NCBI GenBank assembly: GCA_034440575.1
Contig: JAOTOL010001641.1
Coordinates: 1-64,000 of the forward strand
Direction of reading: 5' to 3'
DNA length: 64,000 bases
Source of the DNA: Imbricaverruca yamaguchii
Taxonomy: Eukaryota; Arthropoda; Thecostraca; Neoverrucidae
Under the pieces are notes generated by a model, which was given only the letters and a program-made list of their open reading frames with translations, was not told where the DNA came from and made no database searches. Position 1 is the first letter of the stretch; each line of letters starts with the position of its first letter. A program made the translations under genes and the position numbers. Of the stretch, positions 1 through 12,441 are shown in pieces.

Positions 1-1480
1 ATACATCAGACAGCAGACATCAGACAACAGACATCCGGATAACAAACATCAGACAACAGACATCGAACCCAACAAACATCAGACAACATACATCAGACCA
101 ACAGACATCAGACACAGACATCATATAGCAGACAGAAAACATACATCAGGTAACGAGATCGATAACAAACATCAGAAAACAGACATCAGATAAGAGGCAT
201 TTAGATAACAGACATCAGTTAACATACATCAGATAGCAGATATCAGATATCGGGTGGACATCGGACAACAAACACCAGACAACAGACATCAGACAACAAA
301 CATCAGACAACATACAACAGACAACAGACATCAGACAACAGACAGACAACAGACATAGACAACAGACATCAGACAACAGACACATCAGACAACAGACATC
401 AGACAACATACATCAGACAACATACATCAGACAACAGACATCATACAACAGACAACAGACAACAGGCATCAGACAACATACATCAGACAACAGACATCAG
501 ACAACATACATCAGACAACAGACAACAGACATCAGACAACAGACAACAGACAACAGACAACAGACATCAGACATCATATATCAGACAACAGACATCAGAC
601 AACAGACATCAGACAACATACATCAGACAACAGACATCAGACAACAGACATCAGACAACAGACATCAGACAACAGACATCAGACAACATACATCAGACAA
701 CAGACAACATACAACAGACAACAGACAACAGACATCAGACATCATATATCAGACAACAGACATCAGACAACAGACATCATACAACAGACATCAGACAACA
801 GACATCAGATAACAGACAACAGACAACAGACAACAGACATCAGACATCATATATCAGACAACAGACATCAGACAACAGACATCAGACAACAGACATCAGA
901 CAACATACATCAGATAACAGACATCAGACAACAGACATCAGACAACAGACATCAGACAACATACATCAGACAACAGACATCAGACAACAGACATCATATA
1001 GCAGACAGAAAACATACATCAGGTAACAGAGATCAGATAACAGACATCAGAAAACAGACATCAGATAATATGCATTAGATAACAGACATCAGTTAACATA
1101 CATCAGATAGCAGACATCAGATATCAGACATCGGACAACAAAAACCAGACAACAGACATCAGACAACAAACATCAGACAACATACATCAGACAACAGACA
1201 TCAGACAACAGACATCATACAACAGACAACAGACAACAGACAACAGACAACAGACATCAGACAACAGACATCAGACAACATACATCAGACAACAGACAAC
1301 AGACATCAGACAACATACATCAGACAACATACATCAGACAACAGACAACAGACATCGGACAACAAACACCAGACAACATACATCAGACAACAGACATCAG
1401 ACAACATACTTTAGACAGCAGACATCAAACAATAGACATCCGACATCAGTTAACAGACATCTGATAACATGCATCAGTGT
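1..1480. repeat. A/C-rich satellite array (7/14-bp unit)
   Basis: The stretch is an almost uninterrupted tandem array of GACATCA and GACAACA heptamers, usually paired into a 14-bp GACATCAGACAACA unit. Variants such as TACATCA, GATAACA and GAAAACA are scattered through it. The plus strand is very poor in T and G apart from the fixed positions. The array runs off the left edge, so its true length is unknown. It decays into unique sequence between about 1410 and 1480. Short open frames across it only translate the repeat (Cys/Leu/Met/Val-rich on the minus strand) and are not genes. Confidence 0.95.
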
Positions 1481-4400
1481 TAGGGAAACACTTCCTATGT
1501 GGGAAATATCAGCGACACGCCAAATTATTCATTCGGTGTGCCACCTAATGTCTGAGTGATAGACCACTTCAATGTACACTTACACAATATAATTGCTTTG
1601 GAAGTGAGGTACAGACTTTCTCAACTGAAGAGAGCGTGATGATTGCTGGCGCTTGAGATTTTCTGTTGGGTTAGCTACCCACACCAGTGCCGGAATTAAC
1701 ACCGAATCCCGATTTCATGATAGTGTATGAACCGGCAACTCATATGAGCTTGCGAATAATATTTCCATTGATGATGCAATTAGTGCTCCGACCGCTCCCC
1801 CATGTGTTGCAGCATCACGTGTACACTTGGCTATCAAGATGATGGGCTAGGCATGTGTTGGTTGCATCACCTGTACGCTTGGTTAGCCACGTGCTATTTG
1901 CATACTCGCTGTTCGGGTCACTCGTCTGAAATTACACACACCAACAGATAATTCAGTCTTCGGCTATTCGCCTGGGAAAGGCCACAGCAGCGTGTGGCAT
2001 GCACTTAAAATAACGGACTGAGGAAATCTAGACCTACCCATATGGACACAGTGAATGAAATATGCGTCCGGCGACCAGCGAGACAATAGTGAAATGCAAG
2101 TACCGCTTGTGGGGAACGCTACATTAAAAAATGAATTCCCAGAACCTTCCCAATGAAGACACGAGGTACGAAGCAATCGGTATGACGTAAAATATGCCAC
2201 CGCACTAGCAGAACACAGCTGAATTATCAAGACGTAATGGGCCCAGAAGAAACCACGCAAACAGCAGAGACGCAGGAAGTATGACGATTGAGTCGAATGC
2301 GCAAGGTCGGTTTACACGTGCTTAGAAGTTGACGTGGCTGTGACCGAACGCTATGGATTAAAGTGAGCGAAATTGGACGCTCCCAATTTCAGATGGTTTG
2401 TGCAGACTTGATTTGAGCAGTGCGAGTCGATTAATCAAGGGATGCCATTGAGCATTGGGGAGACGTTCGGAATACGGTGGCATTGAACGACTGTGGTAGG
2501 TTGAATCTCTTCTACTGAAGATTGCATTGTCACGGAGGATTTTAACTACAAAATGAAAATGGTCCCCGGTTAAACAATAAATGTCGAACTTCGATGGCAT
2601 TAAACCTCGCGGTTTTATGAAGTAAATGTGTTTAAAATTTGTCTTTTGGTTACCTTGAAATGCAATAATGCCATTGAAATTTTCCAGTTTCCTTTTTTGG
2701 ATTTTTGTCTTCCAGGGGAGGATAGACTAAGTTAAATTTGCATTTTTAGAGCATTACTTTGCATGCTGTTAGCAGGAATGGTGACTGGAAATGTGGACAT
2801 TACTTTGTATGCTGAAAATGTGGACATGATACAGTATTAAATATTCACTATTGCTATATTCATTTTTCACCCAGAACATCATCCCCCAGTTAATTATCAT
2901 CTCATTCTTCTTATCTTGGGTTGAGTGGTATTGCTTGACAATTAACTGCTCTGCTACAAAATGCTTTACTCATTGGCAGCACAAGCAGATTCAGATGTTT
3001 CAGGCTGGAAGAAAAGCATCATTTCCCTTTTACATTACCCCACAACTTCTTGTTCATATTTAGGATTACAAAGCATAAACAGAGCCCTGTGTTAGGAAGG
3101 TAGGTCCTACTTACTTACCTCCCTAGGCACCTACCTACCTGGGTACATACACCTGGTCAGCAGGCATAGCCAGCACAAGACAATAAATGCCTTGCTTGCA
3201 TGGAATTGTCCAGTGAATCACCACACAAAAAACATTAATTACCTGCTCCTGATGATTCGTCATTCGGCACCGGTATGCACCGTCGTTCCCACTTTCCTCC
3301 AACACCGAAGGACATATTTTTTACTCGCAACGGCCCCCCTCCGTGCCTCAACTTATTGTGCCTCTTCATGTTGCGCATTTCTCCTTCATAATTAAAGCTT
3401 TCATAGCCGCAGGTCACCTTCTTCCTTGATGGTGCAGAAGGCGTCGACTTCCCCCAGGGCTCCAGCTACTCTCCAAGTGCAAAAAAAGAGCGCAGAACTG
3501 CTTTTATTCGCACAGAGGCCTGACGAACGAACCAAACGATCTCCCACCTTCATAATATTACGCTTTCTTAGCCCTCACATCCTGGTGGTGGGGAGGGGGA
3601 GGGGGCGAATGTCTCGCCTTTTCCTTTTTCTAGGCCTGTCCATAATTGGGAAGTCGAAAGTTGTTTTGTGAGAAGAGGGACGATAGATTCCCCAGGCATG
3701 TTCTTTGCAATTTACAACATAAAATCCTGGCTTGCATAACACAGCCTATCTCACTCCAAGAAAACAGTTTTCCAATCCCTTGCATAAAAGACGTCCTATG
3801 ACAGTGGTATTAGCAAAGAACTGCTAAAGTAGTTGATGTTAACCCATCTCTATTGCTGTACCCAGAGACGTCTAAGCTTTCCCCTGCACTTACTCTGTCC
3901 CTCCCGACTGTTCCGTGCATTCATCAGTATGCAATGTGCAGTTTAGTGCAAGGGCGGAAATCCCAGGAGTGAATGGGAAGGTTGGAAATCAATGCTGTGT
4001 GCTGGGTCCGTGATCTCTGTTTCTGGGTGAAAAAAAACATGAAGCTGAAAACGTGCAGCTTTCCAAAAATGAGAATCTGGCCATGCAGTGTTGCACGTCA
4101 TGAAGTTTTTAACTCGGTTGGGCTATCCAGAGGGCCCGCTTCTAAACATGGTCCTTACTTTGGCAAGATATCTACATCTAAAGCTTAGCGGACAGTTTAT
4201 GTGTCACATGCCGTGGATGGATAATGCATGAGGGCGCATTGGGCCTAGATACACCTGTTTCATAGCATGCTGGGAGGTCATGTCAACCAATGGTATGGCA
4301 TATCACGATTATGCATACCGTCATCTTTTGGGGGATTGAGATCAATTTAAATGATTTAGTGAATATGTATTTTCTCATCATTGCCTTCGGGAGTATGCTA

Positions 4401-5601
4401 TGGCAATTCGGAAGTCGTTGGAATTGACGGACAAAAATTCGAAGGAACAGATTTAGGAAGTCTGCATTTTTGGCATAATTGACTGCGCATCAGACGGTGT
4501 GATGTTATATTTCTTGAACGGGAATAGAATCGCCAGAGGTCGGTTGAAACGAAATAAAGTCTGCGAACACATGCCAGCTGCTATAAAACTTGCACACACT
4601 TTGCGATACAACGCATACCGACCAATTATGTAAGGGTTGGAATCTTCCATTCTGCTTCTTAACGGATCAGTAGCTGTTTGGAAGAGCTAGGAAACATAGA
4701 AGAAATTAGCTGACAAGCGAAAGCGTTAATACGACAAACTTCCAGACTAACATTGGACTTCTGAGAGGTGCTAGTCAGGCAATCCGAAAGCAAAAAAAAA
4801 AGCATCAGAAAAAAAAAAAAAGCATCAGCATCAGATTATGACATGTTCGTAAAATGTTTAAGAAGGATAAGCATGACATAGAAAGCGAAGAAGCACTAAC
4901 AATATGGTCGTGCCAAAAATTACAAAGGTAGGATCTTGAAGGGTGACGAAGGGTTTTATGAAATACTGTTGTTTGATAAGTTACAACACTTGTTCAATTG
5001 GTCATGAAACGAATTATTTGGAAAAATGCTACTTTTCGTGCATCTTGGAGTCATTTGTATTACTGACGTGCAGGTTTGATGGGGAGTTTACCACAGCCAG
5101 AAATTACCCACATAGTTGATATAGTTTATAAATAAGCGTTATATAGATATCCCTTTGAAATTTGCCAAGTCACTTTTCACACACAACTTCGTCCGACGCG
5201 TTTCGCTTTGTACGCCAATAACGAACAATATTTATAATCGGATTTTTTACGTTGCGTTAAGTCCATTTTTAAGGTCAAGTAAGAAACACATCGAAATGAT
5301 TCTCGGTTTTGAAATATTTAAAAATAACTGTTGAGGGGAGATACCTCCGTATTTCAATGCACATACATGTCAACCCGCGAATGACCCTCCACTCTCTCCG
5401 GAACTGCGAGTTAGGCTTCCCACGATTACAATGAATAAAGCTAGAGATGTGAAGCTTAGCATAGCCTAAGACGGGCTAGTCAGTGATGTTGCACTCATAG
5501 AAGCACAGATGAGCATATATTAGTTTATGCGGTGTCACAGGAACGTGTGCCCAGCCGTTCTCGGGTCCAGTCTAGGATCGGCTGCATCCGGTACCGGGCC
5601 C
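1481..5601. other. AT-rich stretch without a recognisable gene
   Basis: No open frame here has a recognisable domain, a convincing exon boundary or GC-rich codon use. It holds an oligo-A/AGCATC tract at 4790-4830 and a cluster of CTACCT/CTAGG words near 3100-3150. I see nothing else that I can support. Confidence 0.6.
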
Positions 5602-5689
5602 GCACCAAGCGGGCACTACGGCTGCACCGAGCGGGCACCATGGCTGCACCGAGCACGCACCATGACTGCGCCAAACAGGCATCACCGCG
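5602..5689. repeat. 22-bp minisatellite, four units
   Basis: Four consecutive 22-bp units start at 5602, 5624, 5646 and 5668, built around GCACCGAGCGGGCACCATGGCT. The array is much more GC-rich than its surroundings. Short frames read through it on both strands because the unit lacks stops; there is no other sign of coding. Confidence 0.8.
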
Positions 5690-5798
5690 AAACGGGGCGG
5701 CCGTGCATAATGAATGTGGCCTGTCGTGAGTATTCACCAAGGTTGTGCCATGACTGTGTTGGAAATATACGACTGAATATAGCCCGAAAAGCAGACAA

Positions 5799-5866
5799 GA
5801 TAGCCCATGGGTAGAGCGGTGGCCTTTCAACCTAAAGGCTGTGTGTCGTTCTGTCGCTTTTCGCTG
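5799..5866 (+). repeat. tRNA-like (SINE head-like) sequence
   Basis: The segment has an A-box-like GGGTAGAGCGG followed by an anticodon-arm-like CCTTT/AAAGG stem, then a degenerate B-box-like stretch. It lacks a clean acceptor stem and a canonical T-arm, so it is not a functional tRNA. A decayed head of a tRNA-derived SINE is the simplest reading. A chance match is possible. Confidence 0.35.
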
Positions 5867-6549
5867 CCGCTAAACGTCCAGGTGAGCAAGTGCCCGTATA
5901 ACCTGGAATGGGTTTGTGCGTGTGAAAGTTCCAATGAAAAGGGCACGAAATGGAAATAGTTTTCTAAATTGGCGTTGGCTAAGCCCCCCTTCTTGAACGT
6001 CGCATTTAGATTGGTTCTCCTTGTACATTAACATTTTCCACGGATGGTTCAATGAGGGTTCAACGAACCCAGAGAGGGTCCTGACGCTCTTGCCCAGGAT
6101 GCCTTGCTCTTCTGGGTGGCGACGCGCTCTGGTTTAATTTCAGTGTTCAATGATGTTCGAATCACGGGACGGCTGTGGCCAGCTCCCGCTCTTGGCCACC
6201 ATGTGTGATTTGTAAGAAAAGGGTAAATGTAATTGCTTTGTTCAAAAACTGACCCAAATTATATTTGAAATGCCTGACTGTAATATACGAAAGCTGACAA
6301 TGTAAACCATAGGTGACAATGTAAACCCGATAATATAATGGAATTGCTGCGTATTTTTTAAGCCTGCATCTCATGCAGGTTTTTGGGATCGCCTTTGCTA
6401 TCCGCAACCCAAATTAAAATGACGTGTCGGAGCCACTGTGTGCACGCACTATTTGACCACAATCTACACTTCACAAACTCCCTGTGCTGTCGCACCATGT
6501 GTAAAACTATTTAGGTAAAGCTATTCACATGCGTAAGCTTGCCTACGAT

Positions 6550-6594
6550 TAGCTGCATGAACGATGTAGTCGATGCGCCACTAAACTCCTCAAA
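6550..6594 (+). mobile_element. tail-only mini-retroposon, 45 bp, 11-bp TSD
   Basis: This short insertion matches the 3'-terminal hairpin of the LINEs in this window (CTGCAT ... ATGTAG stem, then the conserved TCGATGCGCC), followed by a CTAAACTCC tail. It is flanked by perfect 11-bp direct repeats TTGCCTACGAT at 6539-6549 and 6595-6605. These are a target-site duplication, as expected for target-primed reverse transcription. It is the shortest copy and lacks the outer 5' half of the hairpin. Confidence 0.8.
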
Positions 6595-6744
6595 TTGCCT
6601 ACGATCATTACCCTGGTACGCCAAAGCCGAAACATCGAACATTATGATCGGAATATAACCATATGTGTATGTGCCCTGTTACTGGATTAAGCCAAATTCT
6701 TACCGAACCACACACATATGTTCCGATAATATAACTGCAATACA

Positions 6745-8060
6745 AACTTAAGACAGGAAAAATCTTAAATTCGGCTCCAATTTCCAACCACAAAATCAAA
6801 CGATACTATACGAAAATTGTCGATAGCTTTTCAATTCATCACATAAAGTTTAACAAGATGTACAGTGTGGCTGCATTCTGGAGAACGTTTCTAGTGTTTA
6901 AATGATTAATCCGAGGTGCTTTAGATGTACACAAATACAATCGTACATCATGAGTACTACATGAATAATTATTTCCTTGAGGGTTTGGAACGGTGGTCTA
7001 GCCTGGTCGTCGCTGACCTACAAAAAGCAGTTACTTAGTCCAGCAAGCGCTATCGCGACATAAAACGATTTCAACACCGTGCAAGTAAGAGAGCCAACTC
7101 GTAATGCAACTCGGGTGCACAAGAGGCAGGAGACTATAATTAACTATGGGTAACCAGTTCTCGCGGGTTAATGCACATTTTCATCAATGACACCGTGACG
7201 GTTTCCCAACGCGAACAATCATCGGATTCTAAGCGAAAGAAAAAAAGGTTTAGTCGGAGGAAATTCCGGTCCAAGAAACATTCGGCCGCCAGCGGATTTG
7301 AAAGCAAAACACCCAAAGAAACATACAATTATAGCGGAAACACTACAGCGGATAGGTTGGTATTCAAGATACAGTTTCCATTTGGACAAAATGTGTTGCC
7401 ACGGGAGCTGTGCATCTCATAAACGAAAATGAAGAAAATATGTCATTTTGAATACTCTACATTCGTCCAGTACACTCCACAATTACCCACGTTAATTGAA
7501 TGTAATCGTTAATCTCAAAGAAAGGCTTTCCACAAAAAGTTTCAAATGTTACACAAAAGATGCGACATGGGGGACTTTTCCGCCGGTATTTTTAGATAAT
7601 TGCATATCAATATCAATATTTGCTATGGCAAAATGTTGTTTCCGAGACGCAAACTCCGAATCACCGGCTTGAATTACATTCTTATGGTATTATAATCGGC
7701 ATCGCAGTCACTCAGAAGGTCAGAAAATTCACCGACTTCACTTACTTCACCGACTCAGCAAAAATCAAAATTTTTAGAAGAAAAAAATGGAAGAAAACAT
7801 TCCCAAAACTGTGAGAATTCCTACGTGGCCCACGACCCCTGATCCCATATCCACAAAAAAGTTGGTCAGCGATTTTCCAAACCAAGTTCCAAATCACCCA
7901 CCCTGGGCCAAAACGCCAAGTCTTAAGACAGGAAAAACTTTAAATTCGCCCCCCTTTCCCACCCAAAAATTCTAACTCATAATCACCCACTTAGGCTTCC
8001 CTAACTTTTCTTCATCGACACCGTGACTGTTTCGCGACGCGAACCGTCTACTTTCGCGCC
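6745..8060. repeat. short diverged direct repeats in unique DNA
   Basis: Two short segments recur in direct orientation. Text around 6750-6800 (AAGACAGGAAAAA followed by TTAAATTCG) recurs at about 7918-7975. Text around 7178-7215 (GACACCGTGACGGTTTC) recurs at about 8012-8050. They may belong to one old dispersed repeat present twice. The frames in between have no recognisable product. Confidence 0.35.
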
Positions 8061-8605
8061 ACAGACGCTGCGCTTTCTCCGTTCCTTCCCCCAGGCAGCT
8101 GATCAATGGCGTCACCAGGATATAACTAGCCGGCATATTCGGGGCGAAAAATGCAAATATTGCGCGAGAATCACAATGTATTCACCATTTTCGGTAGCCA
8201 TGAAATCTGATACAAACAGGTATGAGCAGGGTGTTCGTGCTCTGTATCCGCCACTGCGCCGCATATCAGCTTCCCACGGGGCGACAGCCGGTTCCCGACG
8301 TCTGAAAAGCTAAAAATGCGCGCACACAGCAAAAGCGTATTCAACTACACATCCTGCCATCTAGTGAGAAATGTTGTTATCTATACTTCAACGTTCACTC
8401 GCATGACATTCATTCAATATCCGTTGCATAAAGACATAAAGACATAAAAGATTAGTGCAAATATGAGCCACAAGGGCCCTTCTTGGTTGCACTCTGTACA
8501 CTGAACCAGTTGCCCACCAAATCTGTCAATCAGCCCTACCTGTAATACTGAAAAACGAGCCCTCTATTCTTATAATGAATGATCAGGGATACAATATGTT
8601 TTCGT

Positions 8606-11600
8606 ACGTCTGTCAAGACAGCTTCATATTCGGATTCACATTCGGATTTACATTCGAACCCGGACCCCTACGATTTCGCTAAAACTTTGTACACATGTAG
8701 TACTAATAGTACTAATCACAGCGGTGCCAGTTACTTCCCATCACATTAGGAACTTTGACTTCCAGAGGGCAAATTATTTCAAGGTCGTTAACTCGGACCC
8801 CTACGATTTCGACGACAGATTGCACACATGTATCACTATGTGTGCTTATTACAGCGGCAGCATTTATATTCCATCACATTGAGAAGTTTGACCTACAGAG
8901 GCAATCGAATTTCAAGGTCATTCAACCGGACCCCTACGATTTTTGCAAAAACTTGCACATTGATAGAGCAAATAATGCTCATCACAGTGGTACCATTCAT
9001 TTACCGTCACATTGAAAGCCTTGACCTCCAGTGGTCATCGAAGTTCGATATCATCGAACCGGACCCCTGCGATTCTCATGAATCCTTACATACATATAGT
9101 ACTCGACTCGCTGAGTACAGCAGTGGCAGTCATTTCGCATCACATTGGAAACTTTGACCTCCAGAGGTCAAGGACACTGGTTGTTCAGCAAGGACGTTGA
9201 CCCCGGACCCCTACGATTTGGACCAAGATGTGCTATTGTATGCTCTTTAATGCAATGATTTCAATGGTGAAAACCGTTTTGCGTCACATTGAAAAATAAC
9301 CCCTACAGAGCCAAATGTATATCCACCACATTTACCTTCGACCGTTGAGATTCAGATTCGTTAAACACCCGGACCCCTGCGATTCTCATGAATACTTGCA
9401 TACATATAGTACTCGGTTCGCTGATTACAGTAGTGGCAATCATTTCGCATCACATTGAAAACTTTGACCTCCAGAGGTCAAGGACGCTGGTTGTTCAGGA
9501 AGGACGTCGACCCCGGACCCATACGATTTGGACCAAGATGTGCTATTGTATGCTCTTTAATGCGCTGATTTCAATGGTGAAAACCATTTTGCGTCACATT
9601 AAAAAGTAAGCCCTAAAGAGCCAAATGTATTTCCACCATATTTACATTGGATTCAGATTCGTTCAACACCCGGACCCCTGTGATTCTCATGAATCCTTGC
9701 ATACATATAGAACTCGGTTCGCTGATTACAGTAGTGGCAGTCATTTCGCATCACATTGGAAACTTTGACCTCCAGAGGTCAAGGACGCTGGTTGTTTAGC
9801 AAGGACGTTGACCCCGGACCCATACGATTTGGCCTAAAATGTGCTCTGGTATGCTCTTCAATGCGCTAGTTTCAATGGTGAAAACCGTTTTGCGTCACAT
9901 TGAAAAGTAAGCCCTACAGAGCCAAATGTATTTCCACCATATTTACATTCGACCATTGGGATTCAGATTCGTTCAACACCCGGACCCCTGCGATTCTCAT
10001 GAATCCTTGCATACATATAGTACTCGGTTCGCTGATTACAGTAGTGGCAGTCATTTCGCATCACATTGAAAACTTTGACCTCCAGAGGTCAAGGACGCTG
10101 GTTGTTCAAGAAGGACGTTGACCCCGGACCCATACGATTTGGCCTAAAATGTGCTATTGTATGCTCTTCAATGCGCTAATTTCAATGGTGGAAACCGTTT
10201 TGCGTCACATTGAAAAGTAAGCCCTACAGAGCCAAATGTATATCCACCATATTTACATTCGACCGCTGAGATTCAGATTCGTTAAACACCCGGACCCCTG
10301 CGATTCTCATGAATCCTTGCATACATAGTGCCAGTCATTTCGTATCACATTGAAAACTTTGACCTCCAGAGGTTAAGGACGCTGGTTGTTCAGGAAGGAC
10401 GTTGACCCCGGACCCATACGATTTGGCCTAAAATGTGCTCTTGTATGCTCTTCAATGCGCTGATTTCAATGGTGGAAACCGTTTTGCGTCACATTGAAAA
10501 GTAAGCCCTACAGATCCAAATTATTTCCACCTTATTTACATTGAGATTCAGCTTCGTTCAACAGCCGGACCCCTGCGATTCTCATGAATCCTTGCATACA
10601 TATAGCGCTCGGTTCGCTGATTACAGTAGTGGCAGTCATTTCGTATCACATTGAAAACTTCGACCTCCAGAGGTCAAGGACGCTGGTTGTTCAGGAAGGA
10701 CGTTGACCCCGGACCCCTTCGATTTGGACCAAGATGTGCTATTGTATCCTGCTCAGTGCGCTGATTTCAATGGTAAAAAACGTTTTGCGTCACATTAAAC
10801 AATACGCCCTACAGAGCCAAATGTATTTCCACCATATTTACATTCGACCATTGGGATTCAGATTCGTTCAACACCCGGACCCCTGATATTCTCATGAATC
10901 CTTGCATACATATAGTACTCGGTTCGCTGATTACAGTGGTGGCAGTCATTTCGTATCACATTGAAAACTTTGACCTCCAGAGGTCAAGGACGCTGGTTGT
11001 TCAGGAAGGACGTTGACCCCGGACCCCTACGATTTGGACCAAGATGTGCTATTGTATGTTCTTTAATGCGCTGATTTCAATGGTGAAAACCGTTTTGCGT
11101 CACATTGAAAAACAAGCCCTACAGAGCCAAATGTATTTCCACCATATTTACATTGGATTCAGATTCGTTCAACACCCGGACCCCTGTGATGCTCATGAAT
11201 CCTTGCATACATATAGTACTCGACTCGCTGAGTACAGCAGTGGCAGTCATTTCGCATCATATTGGAAACTTTGACCTCCAGAGGTCAAGGACGCTGGTTG
11301 TTTAGCAAGGACGTTGACCCCGGACCCCTACGATTTGGCCTAAAATGTGCTCTGGTATGCTCTTGAATGCGCTGATTTCAATGGGGAAAACCGTTTTGCG
11401 TCACATTAAAAAATAAGCCCTACAGAGCCAAAGGTATCCCCACCATATTTACATTCGACCATTGATTCAGAGTCGTCAAACACCAGGAATCCCAGTTTGG
11501 GTGTACCATTTGGAAATAGAAAGTACTTTGCGCGTTAATCGCAATGGCGGCGTCATTTTCCATCACATTGAAAGCTTTGACCTTCAGAGGTCAAGGACGC
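8606..11600 (+). repeat. left arm: dimeric ~310-bp satellite
   Basis: Monomers of about 125-160 bp each begin with the box CGGACCC(C/A)TACGATT or its TGCGATT variant. The outer monomers (8664, 8787, 8926, 9060, 9205) are diverged. From about 9367 inward, two monomer types alternate as a 300-311 bp higher-order unit, with type-A boxes near 9367, 9669, 9980, 10290, 10566, 10875 and 11177. The unit starting near 10290 is about 35 bp shorter. Every type-A monomer contains the palindrome TTGACCTCCAGAGGTCAA. Frames of 60-110 codons through the array are chance openings. Confidence 0.9.
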
Positions 11601-12441
11601 ATGCTATGATTTCTCAGCATCTATGTACTATCGAAAAAATGTATGATGCTGGAAAGAAGAACTGATGTTACAATGGTTGAAGACAAATTCCTCGGCATCT
11701 GGCCCCGCTCGTAGCACACTTAAGAACACTTCCCAATGCAATTGCCATCCTTACAATGAGCAGCTACCGCAGCACGAACGTAATGCTAATGTCGTAATGT
11801 TGGAGAATGGTTGGTTATCAAAAACGCTATAAACATTATGAGACCTTTGATATTGAAGCTTGACATGAATCTCCATGATCAAGACGGCAAACACGCTCAC
11901 TGATCTGCACTGAATCCCTTTGAAACAAGTACTACTCTCAGCTTCACTCGAGCGACATTTCCAGTCCTCAGGGTGTCCTATTCGCCGTACCAGGCTACAT
12001 GTAGCAACACGTTTTAATCCAGCTACTGTAGGTGAAGATTTAGAGCGAGGCGACGCAAGATCTGGAAAGCTTGTGCGAGTTGTACTCGCTGCTGGCCAGG
12101 ATACGTTGCTTGGCTCAACAGAGGACGACCACTCTCACAGGACGTGGCAGGGAGTGTCCCAGTGGGTGGGAGTCATCGGGTGCACACAATGCCATTGGCC
12201 AGAGTACCGTCAACGCGATGGAATGCTCAAAGCACACAGTTCCGAGGTAATGCTCACAACACTTCAACACGATAAACCTAAATACAACCTCAGACGTTCA
12301 GTCACATCACTCTAATTTATGTCAAACATAAACAAACTAGCCACTAGACTGCTGAGCGCGGAACATATGAACATTGTGAGGGGTTTGGGCAGGTGCAGCA
12401 TGGGCCCTATTCAGTAGAGAGTATATAAATAGTAGTATTTA
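11601..12441. other. foldback spacer, left part, no recognisable gene
   Basis: Unique sequence lies between the left satellite arm and the inserted dispersed repeat. A plus-strand open frame of 131 codons (11920-12315) has no motif that I recognise and no supporting splice sites. If the spacer once encoded a transposase on the minus strand, its C-terminal part would be expected here. I do not see it. Confidence 0.4.

Noticed and set aside
215..409. Minus-strand Cys/Leu-rich open frame in the left satellite
   Set aside because: It only translates the GACATCA/GACAACA repeat; codon pattern and composition follow the repeat unit.
1..1480. Possible CRISPR array at the left edge
   Set aside because: Units are 7/14 bp without unique spacers; this is a satellite in a eukaryotic genome.
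8755..11305. Series of plus-strand frames of 60-110 codons in the left arm, with mirrored ones in the right arm
   Set aside because: They repeat with the satellite period, overlap in different frames and have no start context or domain.
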